Below, one piece after another: positions 37,901 to 49,029 of a stretch of DNA of 64,000 nucleotides (position 1 is the stretch's first letter; every line of letters starts with the position of its first letter). The stretch is from Diphasiastrum complanatum (taxonomy: Eukaryota > Streptophyta > Lycopodiopsida > Lycopodiales > Lycopodiaceae). The notes beneath the pieces are model-generated. The model worked only from the letters and a program-made list of their open reading frames with translations. It was not told where the DNA came from and did no database searches. A program made the translations under genes and the position numbers. The stretch spans positions 25,120,780 to 25,184,779 of the forward strand of contig CM055102.1 of assembly GCA_029204225.1 (NCBI GenBank), in the 5' to 3' direction.

Positions 37901-40900
37901 AAGGCCAACTTCAATAGGCCCAGATTGAACAAGTTAAGTCGAAAGGTTGGATTCGACAAAGGTGCAAGCTCTAAGAGGGAGTTTTATGAGAAGTATAGAC
38001 TGAGGATCTATATCTAAGAGAATCGATATTCAGTGTGGGAAATTCAGTTCAGGAAGAAAGGTTGATTTCTAAGAGGAAATTGGTTTATCAACAGGTACTG
38101 TAAGCATGGACACAAAGAGCAAGTCGTCATTCTACTTTGCATCAGTTTGGGAAGACAAAGATACCAAGGAACAATCAAAAAGCTTGGTATTGAGTACAAA
38201 GATCCAAGGTTTCTTTCTTGTTTTTTTATTAATGTTTGGCTTCTATCCAAGTCATAGTAACCAGTTTATGCGGTAGAAACTTGCTTGTCTATCTGAATTA
38301 ATATCACTTGCGATTTATGATTAATCAAGGTAATTTTTTGTTGTGGTTGTCAAGTAAATCATGGATACCATCCAAGTTATGGTTGATTGTTCAAGTGGTG
38401 GAACCAAGTGAAAATCAGTCCTATAAGGAAGGTCTAGTTTGAGGTGAAGAATTTTCTTCAAGTTCTTGAATCTATCTAAGTTCATGGTTCATGTGGTAGA
38501 TTTAGTTGTTTCCAATCGAATTTGGAAGTTCAAGTTGTTGATTAGCCTCTGAAAGTTAATAGTTTAGGTTGTTGTTTAGCCCCATGAAAACAATAGGATC
38601 CATCTATTGAATTGACAATGTTTAGCCTCATGAAAAACAACAGGGTTCAATTCTAAGAATCGACAGATTATTGATCAACCTTAGAAAATCAAAATCTTCT
38701 TAAATGAGGCAAGTTTACTTCAAGATGAGAAAGTACCACATTTTTTTTCTATAGGCTAATCATCCTGAATCATTTTGGTCTAGTGACGTGTTGATGTTCT
38801 TGGTGTGGTTGTGATGGAGATGTTTTTAAATCAGGAGGAAGATAGACATACATATACATTAGTTGGGAAGTTTGCATATGACATAGTGTCAAAATAAATA
38901 GATGTCATGTTGAGATGTTGTCTAAGTTGGATAGTTGGATTGAGACAAGTGACTCTAAGTGTGAGATAGAGGCAGGATAAATAGATGTCATGTTGAGATG
39001 GTGTCTAAGTTGGAAAGTTGCATTGAGACAAGTGACTCTATGTGTGAGATAGAGGCAGGAGATGCCATGGAACAAATAGGTCAAGTAATTTGTGTGAGAG
39101 AGTATTTGAGAGGGAGTATCAGTTACTTTGTGTGAGGAAGTATTGCAGACATTTTATCTTTCTATTGGGGATGCTCTATTACTTTCATATTTATTTTGGT
39201 TCATAGACGACATTCTAGTTGTATCATTGTTGGAGAGTGGTTGGATGCAAACATGAAGTGTTATCAACGACTTTCAAGATGGACAGCTAGAGGGAGCAGT
39301 TCATCTAAGTCCATCACAGGTGGTAACTTATGATAGTACTAGGAGAATTAACGTGGATTCAATTCAAGGATTCAACATAGGAGAATTGACGTGGATTCAA
39401 TTCAAGGATTCAGCACAGGTGGAGCCGACTATTTACAAAGTAGAGATTTCTAAAGCAGGTGTGAATGCAAAAGAATCATTTCCTACTTATGATTGTTATG
39501 ATGGTGCTATGGTAATCAAAGGGACTACATATTATTTATGGGTGTTGGGGAGATCCTTACATATTTGTGGTAGCTTGGAAGATGTTCAAAGAGACCAAGG
39601 GAGTCAATCTTCAAGCAAAGTTCTCAAAGTTATGGCAAAGGTTAATCATGTGCACATAATTTGATTCAGCTGGTCACACATATGCATAGAGGGACATGAA
39701 GACAAACTCAAGTCATTGAAGACTCATATGAAGCAGGTTCATATGAATGGAGCGAAATGGATCATTATACGAACAAATTCTACAATGTGGAATGTAGATG
39801 TGGACTAGTTTTCTTGTTTCTTGTTTATGTAATTTTCAGCATCCAGGTAAACTAAATAGGCTGAGATTGTGGTTCAAATCTTGCATATTCACTAACAATC
39901 ATGTCCTTGATTGTTCTTGGGTATTCCAAGAATCAAGAGATGGGTATTTCTTGATTCTTGGGATGCTAGTATGTTGTTAGGTAGTTAGTTTTCTTGATTC
40001 TTGTTTTTGATGTGTAGTTTAATCTTGATGCTATATTGTTCCCTGATTTTTTAGAGTATTTTAGTAGATAGAATCGTAGATTGCTCTCTTGTACTTGTAT
40101 GAGCAAGTCGGTTTTCTAACAAAGCTTTGGCGTGTCATTCTGCATAATGGAGTCATAATCTTGCATGGCATTTTGCCATACATTTACTTTCTTGGCTTCA
40201 TAGAACGACGACTACGGCTCTAAGATAGACGTCATTAGTGCAATGTTGGTCCCTTGACTCTTGCGTTGCATGGGTTTTTTGTAAGATCTCCTCGCAACTT
40301 CCTTGCTACATTCACCTCTGTCCATCATCCCTCCATCTTTGACTGTTTGTCAATATCACCTTGGTAGACTCTTCAAAGTGGGAGGTGTCGCAAATGGTGA
40401 CCATGTATCCCAATGTGTCTCTCTAGCCCTCTTTGGCCTTTCCATTTGCATCTCATCAATCTGCTCCTCTTGTTCTTGCTCTTGAGGCTAAAAGGTCTCC
40501 TGATTGAGCTCTAAGATCTGTTCATTGGAATCAATAACTAGAAGATACTCAAACCTTACCATTGTAATCATGCTCCTCCATTTGAGGTGCATTTTCAAGA
40601 CCTCTACCAGGGATCAAAGACTAGGATGCTGAACCAAAACAAATCGAATGGTGGATAAACAAACCCAACCAAATCTAGATCGAATGGATCTAGCCCCCAA
40701 GCTCAATAGGAGAGAGAGAATTAGAATTAGAATTATTATTATTAACGTCTTTTGGTACCCAAAGGTACATAAGACAAAAGGTAGTACAAAAAGTGAGGAG
40801 CGTAGTCTGCATGCGGACTTATTTACTAGTAAAAAGAAAAGAACTAGCATATCTATCTCTCTATCTCTAAGAAGAAGTATCAAAGCTTGACCACCAGCTT

Positions 40901-43900
40901 GTGAGGGTACAATGCAAGAGATTAACCACCTGCTCTACAAAGGAGACTAGCTACGAGCAAGCCGGAAATAGTGAGTGATAGTAGTAGTAGAGCGTGTTGT
41001 AGACTGGCGGGAAGCATGTGAAGATCTGGTGATCCTGGATCTAGCAAAAGTATGTGAGACTCTTTGTGTCTTCGATCTCCGAATGGGGACCTCAAAATCC
41101 ACAGCTGAGATATCCTCTTTGTCTCACTTCTAGAAAACCTGGGTAATATGAGCCTGACTGTGATCCATATCTGGGGTAGGTAGGAGTGAAGTTCGTAGAG
41201 TATACACCTCTCTCAATAGAAGACCTACACATCTGGAGTCTGGATACTCGAGGAAGGATCGCAACGTGAGAGGAGTATCTCTGTATAAACAGTGGTATTG
41301 CCCTCTGATCTCATAATATACTGGACAACAAAAGATGAAATGAAACTCATCCTCCACCTCCTGAAGAGAACAAAGCTGACATATCCTCCGCAATCTGGGA
41401 GTGTCTGTGTATCTACCCGTCTCGATAGCCAGCTCATGAGAAGAGACTCGAAGTTGTCCCATACGGTACCTCAGACCAAAAGATAATGGCTGTGTAAGAT
41501 ATGCTGGAAGGATAGGAGTACCCGTAGTATCCGACCGTAGTAGATGTGTGCCATAGAAATGTATCTTGACCTTATCAGGGTCAGGCTGTGACCATATAGT
41601 GCATATGTAGCTCCGATAAATATGCTATCTGATATAAGCATGGGTCCCGCTCGGAAGATCAAGTACAAATAAGCCCCAAGACCGAAAAAAGGGCTGAGAC
41701 ACTGCCAAACCGAGAATGCTTGGCCCCTTGTCCAGCAATGGTTCGTGATGGAGCAGCAACCACATATCTGGAAGTGTCTAACTCTGATATCCTGTGAAGA
41801 AAGGTAATGATCTGAAACATAGCACCGATAACCAAGGGAGGGGAAGCAAACTCCGCTAAAATGATATCATGTCGTACCGAGGGCTTAGCCCTAATCATCC
41901 TGCTGAGCATGAAAATCTGGATACGAGTAAGATCCCTCCAAGTATCATGTGATAAATCCGGACACCAAGTCTTAGAAAAGTATAAAACAACCGGGGAGAC
42001 AGTGGCAGAAAATAGCAAGCATCTGGTAGCAAGGTCATGTACATATTATGTGGAACAGAATGTCTCCATATGAACAAGAGAAGTATGCCCCTTACGGAGT
42101 TTGGTGAGGGCTGCCGGTCGAAATGTGAGTCACAATCTTAATCGACAACCCATCATAATAGAAGGTCACATCTCTCATATGTTATCTATTGATGTTGAAC
42201 ACCATAATCTTGGTCTTCTTAGTATTAACCGTCCATCCCCAAAGCTACCAAAAGCGATGTAAAGCAGAGAGGTGTCTCTGTAATCCAGCTGCAAAGGATG
42301 AGAGAAGAACCACATCATCAGCGTATAGGAGAATGGGGATAATAAGATCTGCTAAGGGACAGCCCTCTCCACTTTCCTCGTGAATAATCTGCTCGAGGTC
42401 ATCAATATATAGTGCAAAGAGAGTAGGTGATAAGGGGCAGCCCTGCTTCACTCCAATGGTAGAATGTATCAGCGGGGACCAACCACTACCATCCCTGAAA
42501 TGCGCCCAAACTCGCTCATATAAAGTAATGATCGCGACAATAGTTTCGTCTGAGAAGCCAAGTGAAGATAATCTCTAGAAAAGAAGATGTCTCAGAACTG
42601 AGTCAAAAGCTTTGTAGAAGTCCACAAAGCAGCAATAAACTCTCTGTCTCTGATGTCGTGCCTCCTCAATGATGCATCTCAAAATGAAAATCTGATTTGA
42701 GGTAGAGTATCCTGGTCTGAACCCAGCCTGACCCATAGCATGTAAATCCTCAGTCTCAGCAAAAGATCCAGTAACCGTCTGTAAAATGGAAGAGAGAGAG
42801 AGAGAAAGAAAGAAAGAAAGATCTTTATTAATGTCCACAAAATACCCTAAGGTACATAGGACTGAAAAAATGGGTACATGTCAAGTATGCCCGACGGGAG
42901 CATGAAAGCTCTACCACCTAAAAGAAACAAGAAACAAGAATACAGTACAACAGGAAATAGTGATAGGCACAAGTAGAGTCAATCATCATGTAGATGTCTC
43001 TTCGATTGTGAAAAAATGATGTAAAGTATGTTGTGGCCCTGCCACTAAAAGAACTGCGTCTCTCTGTCTCCGAGAGGATGGTCGGAGGTGTCTATGTTGT
43101 CGTGAAGCTGTAGGCTGGGACCTGTGGGCTGGCTGTATATCTGGTCGCCGACACTGTTTTTGCCGTCTATGTGAGGTGGCATCTGGAATCTCAGCCTCTC
43201 CATCGGAATCTGTATACTCCTGCCTCTGTCTCCGGCGGGATAGACACTCATGTATGCTCAACTGTATCAAGGGGGAGGTGTCAGCGTCTAATCTTGCCCT
43301 ACGCAGGTCTACCATCTCCCGGATCATCAACGCAACACATCTGGGGTCCTCATATGATATCAGGGTAGAGAGTGTGAATGGATGGTCTTGAAACAAGCAA
43401 TAGTATCTCCCTCAAATCTCATAGTAGGCTGGGCACCTGAAGAGAAGATGAAACTCATCCTCTATATCATGTAAATCACACATACTACAAATCCAAGCCT
43501 CTCTCGAGATGCCATTGTATCTGCCAGTCTCAACGGCTAGCTGGTGAGAGGAAACCCGGGACTGACCCATCACTATCCGCAGTCTGTGTGAGATACTGTC
43601 CACTAGGTATCTGGGTATGATAGGGTACCCAGCAGGATCCAGGGATAGAAAATGTGCCTCGATAAAACTCCGTCTTCATCCCAGACGAGCCCTGCCAAGT
43701 GCTCTGAAGATATGCCCTATACAGATGTCCTCGAATATACTGATGGGTACCAGCTGGTAGATCCGAAATGTGAATGCTCAATGTGGAGAGGAGACGGCAG
43801 GCCTGGGAATACCACGAGAATGAGTGTCCCTCAGAATGTAGGTGCTGGGAGGACAACAAAGCTGCTGCCGCATAGTGTGTGCCTCTACCCTGAAGATCCT

Positions 43901-45061
43901 CCAGGCGCTGTATGAATGTGACAATATGGAACAATGCCTCTATCTGAATAGGGGGGACAGCAAACTCCGCCAATACAATATCATGTGGTATAGAGGGCTT
44001 AGCCTGTATCATCCGAGATAGCATATGAACCTGAAGTCGTGAGATGCACGCCCACTCGGTAGCCGTCAAGCCCGTACTCCATGTCTTTGATGCGTATAAA
44101 GCTGAAGGAACTACCATAGTGTCAAAGAGTCGAAACTTACTAGTCGCATCTCTAATGTGTGAGCTGAAACATAGTCTCTCCAAATCTACCAGTGATGCAT
44201 ATCCCTTCCGTAACCGTGAAAATGCCGCCTGTCGCATACTGAAAGTGGGACCAGAAAATACCACGCCTAGGTATGTGTAAGAGTCAACTACCTCAAGTGG
44301 ACGCTCCTCCCATAGAAGCACCTGTCGCATCATGAAAGATCTGGAGGTGTTAAACACCATAACTTTGGTTTTGGCCACATTCATTGATAATCCCCACTTA
44401 GTACAAAAAGAGTGAAGCGCACCGATGCCACTGCAGACCTTCCCTCTTCTTCGAAAGCAAAACCACATCATCAGCATATAAAAGGATAGCGATAACAAGG
44501 TCACCCAATGTGCATCCCTCACCTCCCTCCATCTGTATAACCTGCTCAAGCTCATCTATATATAAACCAAAGAGTGTAGGAAAGAGAGGACATCCCTGCT
44601 TGACCCCGATGGTACTCTCTATCTCTGGTGATACAACTCCTGAAACTCGGATCCGGCCAATAACTCGTCTGTACAATGCCATAACTGCCTGTATGATGTC
44701 CTCCTGGAAGCCCCGGTCCCGAAGTCTCTGTATAAGTAAATGCCGAGGCACAGAGTCAAAGGCCTTGCGGAAATCCACAAAGCAGCAATATACACGCTCT
44801 CTCTTGGCCTTAGCCTCCTCAATGATGGATCTCAAGGTGAAAATATGATCTGATGTACTTTATCCTGGTCTGAAACCTGCTTGACCCATGGCATACAGTG
44901 CTCTGGTATCCATCTCTGTACTGATCTTTGACTGAAGAATAGAACCATAAACCTTGGCAAAGAGGTGGCTGATTATGACCCCCCCCCTCTTGCGTGCCAT
45001 GAGATGGGCTGGACTGGGCGCTGGCCCTAGAACGAGCTAGACAGCCATCGCTGCCTCCATC

Positions 45062-45127
<66 letters not shown>

Positions 45128-48021
45128 TCACTTCAATAGCATATAGCTATCTGGACACCTCAGTAGCTTAACTGGGCCACCTCATCCACTTGTCCTATGA
45201 GTCACAGTTAGTTCCATACCAATCCACCATCTTGAGTTTTAGGTCCCTAACCACTAATTATGACTTTAATACCATGAGGGCCCCCATACCCCTCATAATC
45301 GAAGTAGGCCTACTGACCTCCTTACATAATAATCCGAGATCAGTCCATATGGGGGCATGACATTCTTCTCCCCTTACTCAAGTTTTGTCATTAGAACTTA
45401 AAGCTTACGAAATTCCTTCTCAGGCTACGTTCTTGATCCAAAGAGTCATCATTATCTGTAAGACCTTATTAATAAACTAGATGCTTGGTAACTACACGAT
45501 CACGCAATCGTTTAGTTCTAATATCCAAGATCTTTTCAAGGTTCAAGTCGAGTCACACTTGATAATTCCTCTAACAGGTCAATAGATCTCCAAAACCAAG
45601 ATTATCCCCTTCACATAGACTTTGCATAAGTCGATCGACGTGAAATAGCTGGTGTACTTGAGTTCCTTTTGGGAGGTCTGATTGGTAAGCCAAAGATTCT
45701 ATCCTTTTCAAGATTTTCTTCGGTCCCCTAGACAATTTGTAATGCTTGCTGATACACATTATGTTTGAATCCTTCGAAATTTGCAAATATACCCAATCCC
45801 CCTCTTGAAAATCTCAAGGTGATCTTTTCAGATAAGCATAATGTCCGTCCCTATTCTGTGAAACTTGAACATTCTCACGTGCTATTTGTTGTAGCATTTC
45901 TTGCCTATCGTGCAGGAAACTCGCTACCTTATGAAACTTGATCATCCGAGTTTCAACTGAAAATGGGTGAGGCGATCTGAGTTCATAACCGAACATAAGC
46001 ATAAATAGGCTATACTAGCTAGTCGAATGCTTATTACCATTATAGACAAACTCAAGTAAGGGCAAATACTTCTCCCAATGAAATTGCCATCAAAAGACAT
46101 ATGCTCAAAGCATCTGTTTTCTTTTAACCACACATGTTGCCTTCTCCTAATGATCAAGTACAAACTAGAATTTGAACTATGATTCGTCAACCATAATTCA
46201 TTGGACCCTTACTTCATACTTGACAACAAGAGATGTTTATATTACTATTCTTAGAGAACATATGAGTTGCTCAAGAAAAGTCCTTTCCCCAAGGAGAGTC
46301 TCAAACTTATCAAGTCACTATACAATGCCTATAAAGAATTGTAATTTCCAAAATTTTCTTACTCTAGACAGCACAAAGTGCCATTGTAAAGTTAAGATTC
46401 AATCTAGAATACATCTAGACCCTGTTACTCTCAAGTTCCAATCTAGAATAACTTAAGATTTATCAAAACTTCGATACGTAAAGTTTTGACTTTTGGTTTA
46501 CATCAACTATTCAACTCCATCTGAGTTTCCGGAATAGCATTCCATTTTTTTTCCGATCAGGACAAAATTAAAGCCAAAAGTTTCTGTGTATCCTGTGCAC
46601 ATAACCCTCTGAATGAGTCTCAAAATGACTCATAATGGTTGTGACTTATAAGCAATACATATAAACTACAATATCAATAAACGATGTTACACTGTAGATT
46701 CAAACAACTAGCTCAGAAGTAACGCTCCTGATTTGGTTACTTGTACCTGATTTAGAAATATTTGCATGTTTAGGTGTGGGCCCACCACATTTATCAATTC
46801 AATGGAAAAAAACCCCCAAAATTTACCCTATTCTTCGTATGAAATTTTTTGTAGTTTAAGAACTCGATAGCTTCAAAACATGCATGAATCAAAAATTTGA
46901 AACATCATATTGCATAATAATAAATATTAAAATTTCTTTACATATCGCCATTAAAAAAAAAGATTCATGTAAAGCTTACTACCACAAACAATGAAGTTTG
47001 CAACGACTCTGTTCACTCTAGATCTTGGATCTTAGCCAGTTTAAAGTCCAGTACTCAGTGCCAGTTATGTTTAAGAATTACCATACTTTACCAGCAAGAT
47101 CTGGGGAAAAGTGAAAAATTGAAGTCAAGGAGTACCTTAATCCGAAGACTATCAATCTGTTCCCGAAGAACTTGATCCTGAAATAGAAAAGTTTGCAACC
47201 AAGTCAAAAGATTTGTTCAGTCGAACCAATACTACAGACAGTAGCTCAGGTCCTTCAATCAGGCGATTACATCATATGACGTCTACACTTGGCTCAATAG
47301 AATTTCACCATCGTACAAAACAAGATGCATACCTTTCTTGCCCGAACACGATTTAGCCCAGTATCAAGCTGCTGTTCCAAGTGCTGCAATTCTTTCAATG
47401 GAAGATGTCCAAGGTCTTCACCCATCATATGCCTGCAGTCAGTTTTTCAATTTTAATAATGCTCTGAAGTAATGCAGATACACGACCATGTACTGGACCT
47501 TCCAATGGGGTTAGGTTTTCAGCAAAAGTTAGAAGGAAAATCAACAGAATGCACCTTTGTGTCTGATATGAGCATTCTATCTGTTGCTTCATCCTCATGA
47601 CTTCACGACTCCAATACTGTACCATTACCTGTAAAATTGTGCAATGGAAGAGCAAATATCACTGCTCCAGGTTTAGCATTAGTGTCGTAAATAAAAATGA
47701 AAGAGGGTTTGCATGAATCTCCTGGCTTGCTATCATATCTTTAAGAGTTATATACAGATGATCCACCAGCGGGTGGTTGTTTTATCTATGAACTTCCATG
47801 TTCAAACTGGCCACTATATAAAAAGGTCATTCAAACTTTACGATTACCAAAAACAACACAACTGACTAATCAATTGATGCAATAAGAATCAATGTTAGAG
47901 ATGAATACAGCCTGAAAATTTACAAAATATAACAGGACTTACATCATTATCATATTCCATAATTCTCCCCGTTTGAATACCATCTGGATATTTGCGATAT
48001 CTGTCCAGAATCTCCTTCATA
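34748..48021 (-). CDS. MIKC-type MADS-box transcription factor (exons 2-7; exon 1 not found)
   Basis: MIKC MADS proteins are nuclear transcription factors that bind CArG boxes as dimers and tetramers; the K domain gives coiled-coil assembly. On the minus strand six exons join in one open frame with GT-AG introns: 48021-47943 (79 bp, I region), 47616-47555 (62), 47432-47333 (100), 47177-47136 (42), 35291-35250 (42) and 34933-34748 (186 including stop). These sizes are the standard MIKC pattern. The K domain is recognisable from [14 protein letters not shown] through [20 protein letters not shown] and [14 protein letters not shown] to [14 protein letters not shown]. The C-terminus ends LQTSLQLG. 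No stops are present, so it looks functional. Intron 5 is 11.84 kb. Exon 1 (the MADS domain) is not visible to 64000. The clade is not assignable by eye. Confidence 0.9.
34951..35215. repeat. Four-unit tandem repeat (66-69 bp) in MADS intron 6
   Basis: Units begin at about 34951, 35020, 35088 and 35154. Each has a TTGATcaaat word, CCCCCAAGAGCTTTTAA (degenerate in unit 3) and a GCAAGAAC..TGT segment. The array fills most of the 316-bp intron between exons 6 and 7. Confidence 0.85.
35250..35291 (-). CDS. MADS-box exon 6 (42 bp, end of K domain)
   Basis: Acceptor TTTTCAAGACTAAAT.../AAAATTGCAG on the minus strand, then 14 codons ([14 protein letters not shown]), then donor GTATCC. The 42-bp length and the EEN-x-x-LR-x-K motif are those of the sixth exon of MIKC genes. 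It is separated from exon 5 by 11,844 bp. Confidence 0.9.
35292..37279. other. MADS intron 5, left part
   Basis: No ORF or element recognised in this stretch of the large intron. Confidence 0.5.
37280..37835 (-). mobile_element. Candidate LTR with adjacent initiator-Met-type PBS
   Basis: On the minus strand TGGGTATCAGAGCC (37280-37293) resembles the PBS TGGTATCAGAGCC with one inserted G. To its right lies an LTR-like block ending (plus) in TTAATAACA, so its minus start would be TGTTATTAACC. It has an internal TATA-like box (CGCATATATAGGAGG, about 37589-37603). No second LTR or coding region was recognised, so it may be a remnant. Confidence 0.4.
38894..39059. repeat. 83-bp tandem duplication
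   Basis: Two units starting ATAAATAGATGTCATGTTGA at 38894 and 38977, differing at only a few positions. Confidence 0.93.
39342..39417. repeat. 38-bp tandem duplication
   Basis: Two units starting GGAGAATTRACGTGGATTCA at 39342 and 39380. Confidence 0.93.
40741..42789 (-). pseudogene. LINE copy 1 (non-LTR retrotransposon, 5'-truncated, decayed)
   Basis: Minus-strand blocks in several frames give [33 protein letters not shown] (RT motif A), [19 protein letters not shown] (motif B) and [13 protein letters not shown] (motif C, YADD). A post-RT region ([30 protein letters not shown]) and a Cys/His block [20 protein letters not shown] follow near 41360. The 3' end lies near 40741, where the sense strand reads TATGTACCTTTGGGTACC, then GACGTTAATAATAA, then (TC)n. 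The 5' end stops at a GA microsatellite (42790). No endonuclease domain is present. Confidence 0.85.
42790..42820. repeat. (GA)n(GAAA)n tract between two LINE copies
   Basis: GA dinucleotides (42790-42805) pass into GAAA units (to 42820). It is both the 5' border of LINE copy 1 and the 3' tail of LINE copy 2. Confidence 0.95.
42821..45063 (-). pseudogene. LINE copy 2 (non-LTR retrotransposon, 5'-truncated, nearly intact RT)
   Basis: Minus frames show MGQAGFRPG (with a stop after it), [18 protein letters not shown] (motif A), [20 protein letters not shown] (motif B) and [14 protein letters not shown] (motif C). After a frameshift near 44440 comes a 341-aa frame with [32 protein letters not shown] and [17 protein letters not shown]. 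The terminal part carries a Cys/His block ([20 protein letters not shown], about 43435-43500) and an Arg-rich tail ending at 42986. The 3' UTR ends GACATTAATAAAGATC next to (TTTC)n(TC)n. The motif style ([12 protein letters not shown]) is unlike plant L1. The clade needs a tree. It is younger than copy 1, with fewer disruptions. Confidence 0.85.
45064..45125. repeat. (GA)31 microsatellite at the 5' border of LINE copy 2
   Basis: 62-bp GA tract separating LINE copy 2 from a chromovirus LTR fragment. Confidence 0.97.
45126..45375 (-). mobile_element. Chromovirus 3' LTR fragment with polypurine tract
   Basis: In the minus direction the integrase/chromodomain remnant is followed by the purine tract AAGGGGAGAAGAA (45363-45375). 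An LTR starting TGTCATGCCCCCATATGGAC at 45362 follows. The LTR is recognisable for about 237 bp and stops at the GA microsatellite/LINE border. Confidence 0.7.
45376..46190 (-). pseudogene. Chromovirus integrase C-terminus and chromodomain remnant
   Basis: The minus frames read W[12 protein letters not shown], [27 protein letters not shown]-x-[47 protein letters not shown] and then a decayed chromodomain-like tail ([24 protein letters not shown]). These equal the order FLEDRQ...Q-x-RMK-x-YAD...GPF-x-IL-x-RIG-x-AY-x-L-LP-x-x-x-IH-x-VFHVS-x-LK of plant Ty3/gypsy chromoviruses. Frameshifts and stops are present. It lies in MADS intron 5. Confidence 0.75.
46191..47135. other. MADS intron 5, right part
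   Basis: AT-rich intron sequence between the chromovirus remnant and exon 5. Nothing recognised. Confidence 0.5.
47136..47177 (-). CDS. MADS-box exon 5 (42 bp, K domain)
   Basis: Acceptor TTTTCTATTTCAG, then [14 protein letters not shown], then donor GTACTC. The intron to exon 4 is 155 bp. Confidence 0.9.
47333..47432 (-). CDS. MADS-box exon 4 (100 bp, K domain core)
   Basis: Acceptor TGACTGCAG and donor GTATGC. It encodes [20 protein letters not shown] followed by [13 protein letters not shown] after a split Arg codon. MGEDL and KELQ-x-LE-x-QL are the signature of the MADS K domain, and 100 bp is the canonical exon length. Confidence 0.95.
47555..47616 (-). CDS. MADS-box exon 3 (62 bp; alternative 74 bp)
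   Basis: It encodes [20 protein letters not shown] plus a split Arg codon; the donor is GTGCAT. Two in-frame acceptors exist 12 bp apart. TTTTACAG at 47629 would add four residues (VMVQ). GTACAG ending at 47617 gives the canonical 62-bp exon, which I prefer. Confidence 0.85.
47943..48021 (-). CDS. MADS-box exon 2 (79 bp, I region)
   Basis: Acceptor TGTTTTGAGAAG, then a split Ser codon and [21 protein letters not shown], then donor GTAAGT. The S-MK-x-x-LDRY start is typical of the MADS/I junction. The upstream exon 1 is missing from view. Confidence 0.88.
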
Positions 48022-49029
48022 CTTCTCAAAACAGACAATACTACAGTAAGAATCCATACTATCAATATGCAATATCAAAGAGAGAACAGTGCAAAATTTT
48101 CTTTACTTTATCCATCGGCAATCAAACTAGCCTCGTACAGGCTTGATATTGTGAAATGAGCACAATAAGAATGGGTATGAAGAAACATACATTGCCAGTT
48201 TATCCACAAAGACCATTATAATCATGTGGTTCTTTTGAGTTGTGAAAGTTCTACAAAGAGATCCATATTAATGTGTTGCGACTGTTCAAGAACTAGTAAG
48301 CTTTGAAGGAAACTACTTGTTTCTGATCGCTTTCTTTGATCAGTTGACAAAGTTATCAAACTTTGCAGGTAGTATTCCACATGCTTTATAATAGTACACC
48401 ACCTGTAGTTACTCTATGGTCCTTGCCATACCCACCTAATGGCAATAAGAGGAGTGTCATGGGCTAACTGTAGTATATTGACAACATGTGCTAAATTTCC
48501 ATCTAGTTGCCACCATTGTATACATGAGCTTGCAATAGCTTACCTACAGGGAATTGACTTCATTTTTTTGACAATTTTTGAAATTCTTTTTTTGCCTTAC
48601 CCCATATAGTCAACTTCTGTTGTGAAAAAAGCTACTGTCTCCTATTTCTACTATGGTAATCAATCATTAGTTTTTCATTCATGAAAGTAAACCCTACTAT
48701 TGACATTGAGTATAGACAAATCCCAATCTAAATCATAGTAGCCAATCAAGTAGCATTTGACTTGCCCAAATGTTACTTCATAACTCAAGGCTGCCTTACG
48801 TATCCAAATGCCCTTTTAAGTATCGCTCATGCCAGATACCAACTTAGGGCACTGATGACACGTGCTAAACATCATCTAGTTGCCACCATTGTATACATTG
48901 AACATGCAATGTCTTACCTATAGGTGACTGACTTCAATCCTTAAGATTCTTAAGGCATGATTCTCAAATTTCACTAGTCTAATTATGTGATAATTTAAAG
49001 GTGTACATAATCCTTCTCCCTCACTCATC
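48022..49029. other. Non-coding stretch (probably MADS intron 1)
   Basis: No gene recognised. Follows exon 2 on the upstream side of the MADS gene. Confidence 0.45.

Larger units (their letters stand above)
37836..40740. other. MADS intron 5, middle part with tandem duplications and a hairpin
   Basis: No supportable gene. It contains an 83-bp tandem duplication (38894-39059), a 38-bp tandem duplication (39342-39417) and a perfect hairpin with 13-bp arms CCAAGAATCAAGA/TCTTGATTCTTGG (39926-39961). A 114-aa plus ORF at 39320-39664 includes the 38-bp repeat and has no known domain. Confidence 0.5.

Noticed and set aside
39320-39664. 114-aa plus ORF as a host gene
   Set aside because: It contains a 38-bp tandem duplication, has no known domain, and lies in a MADS intron on the opposite strand; coding is unsupported.
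45571-46190. Possible host chromatin-protein gene with a chromodomain
   Set aside because: The preceding blocks are a gypsy integrase C-terminus and the tail is followed by a polypurine tract and LTR, so it is a chromovirus remnant.
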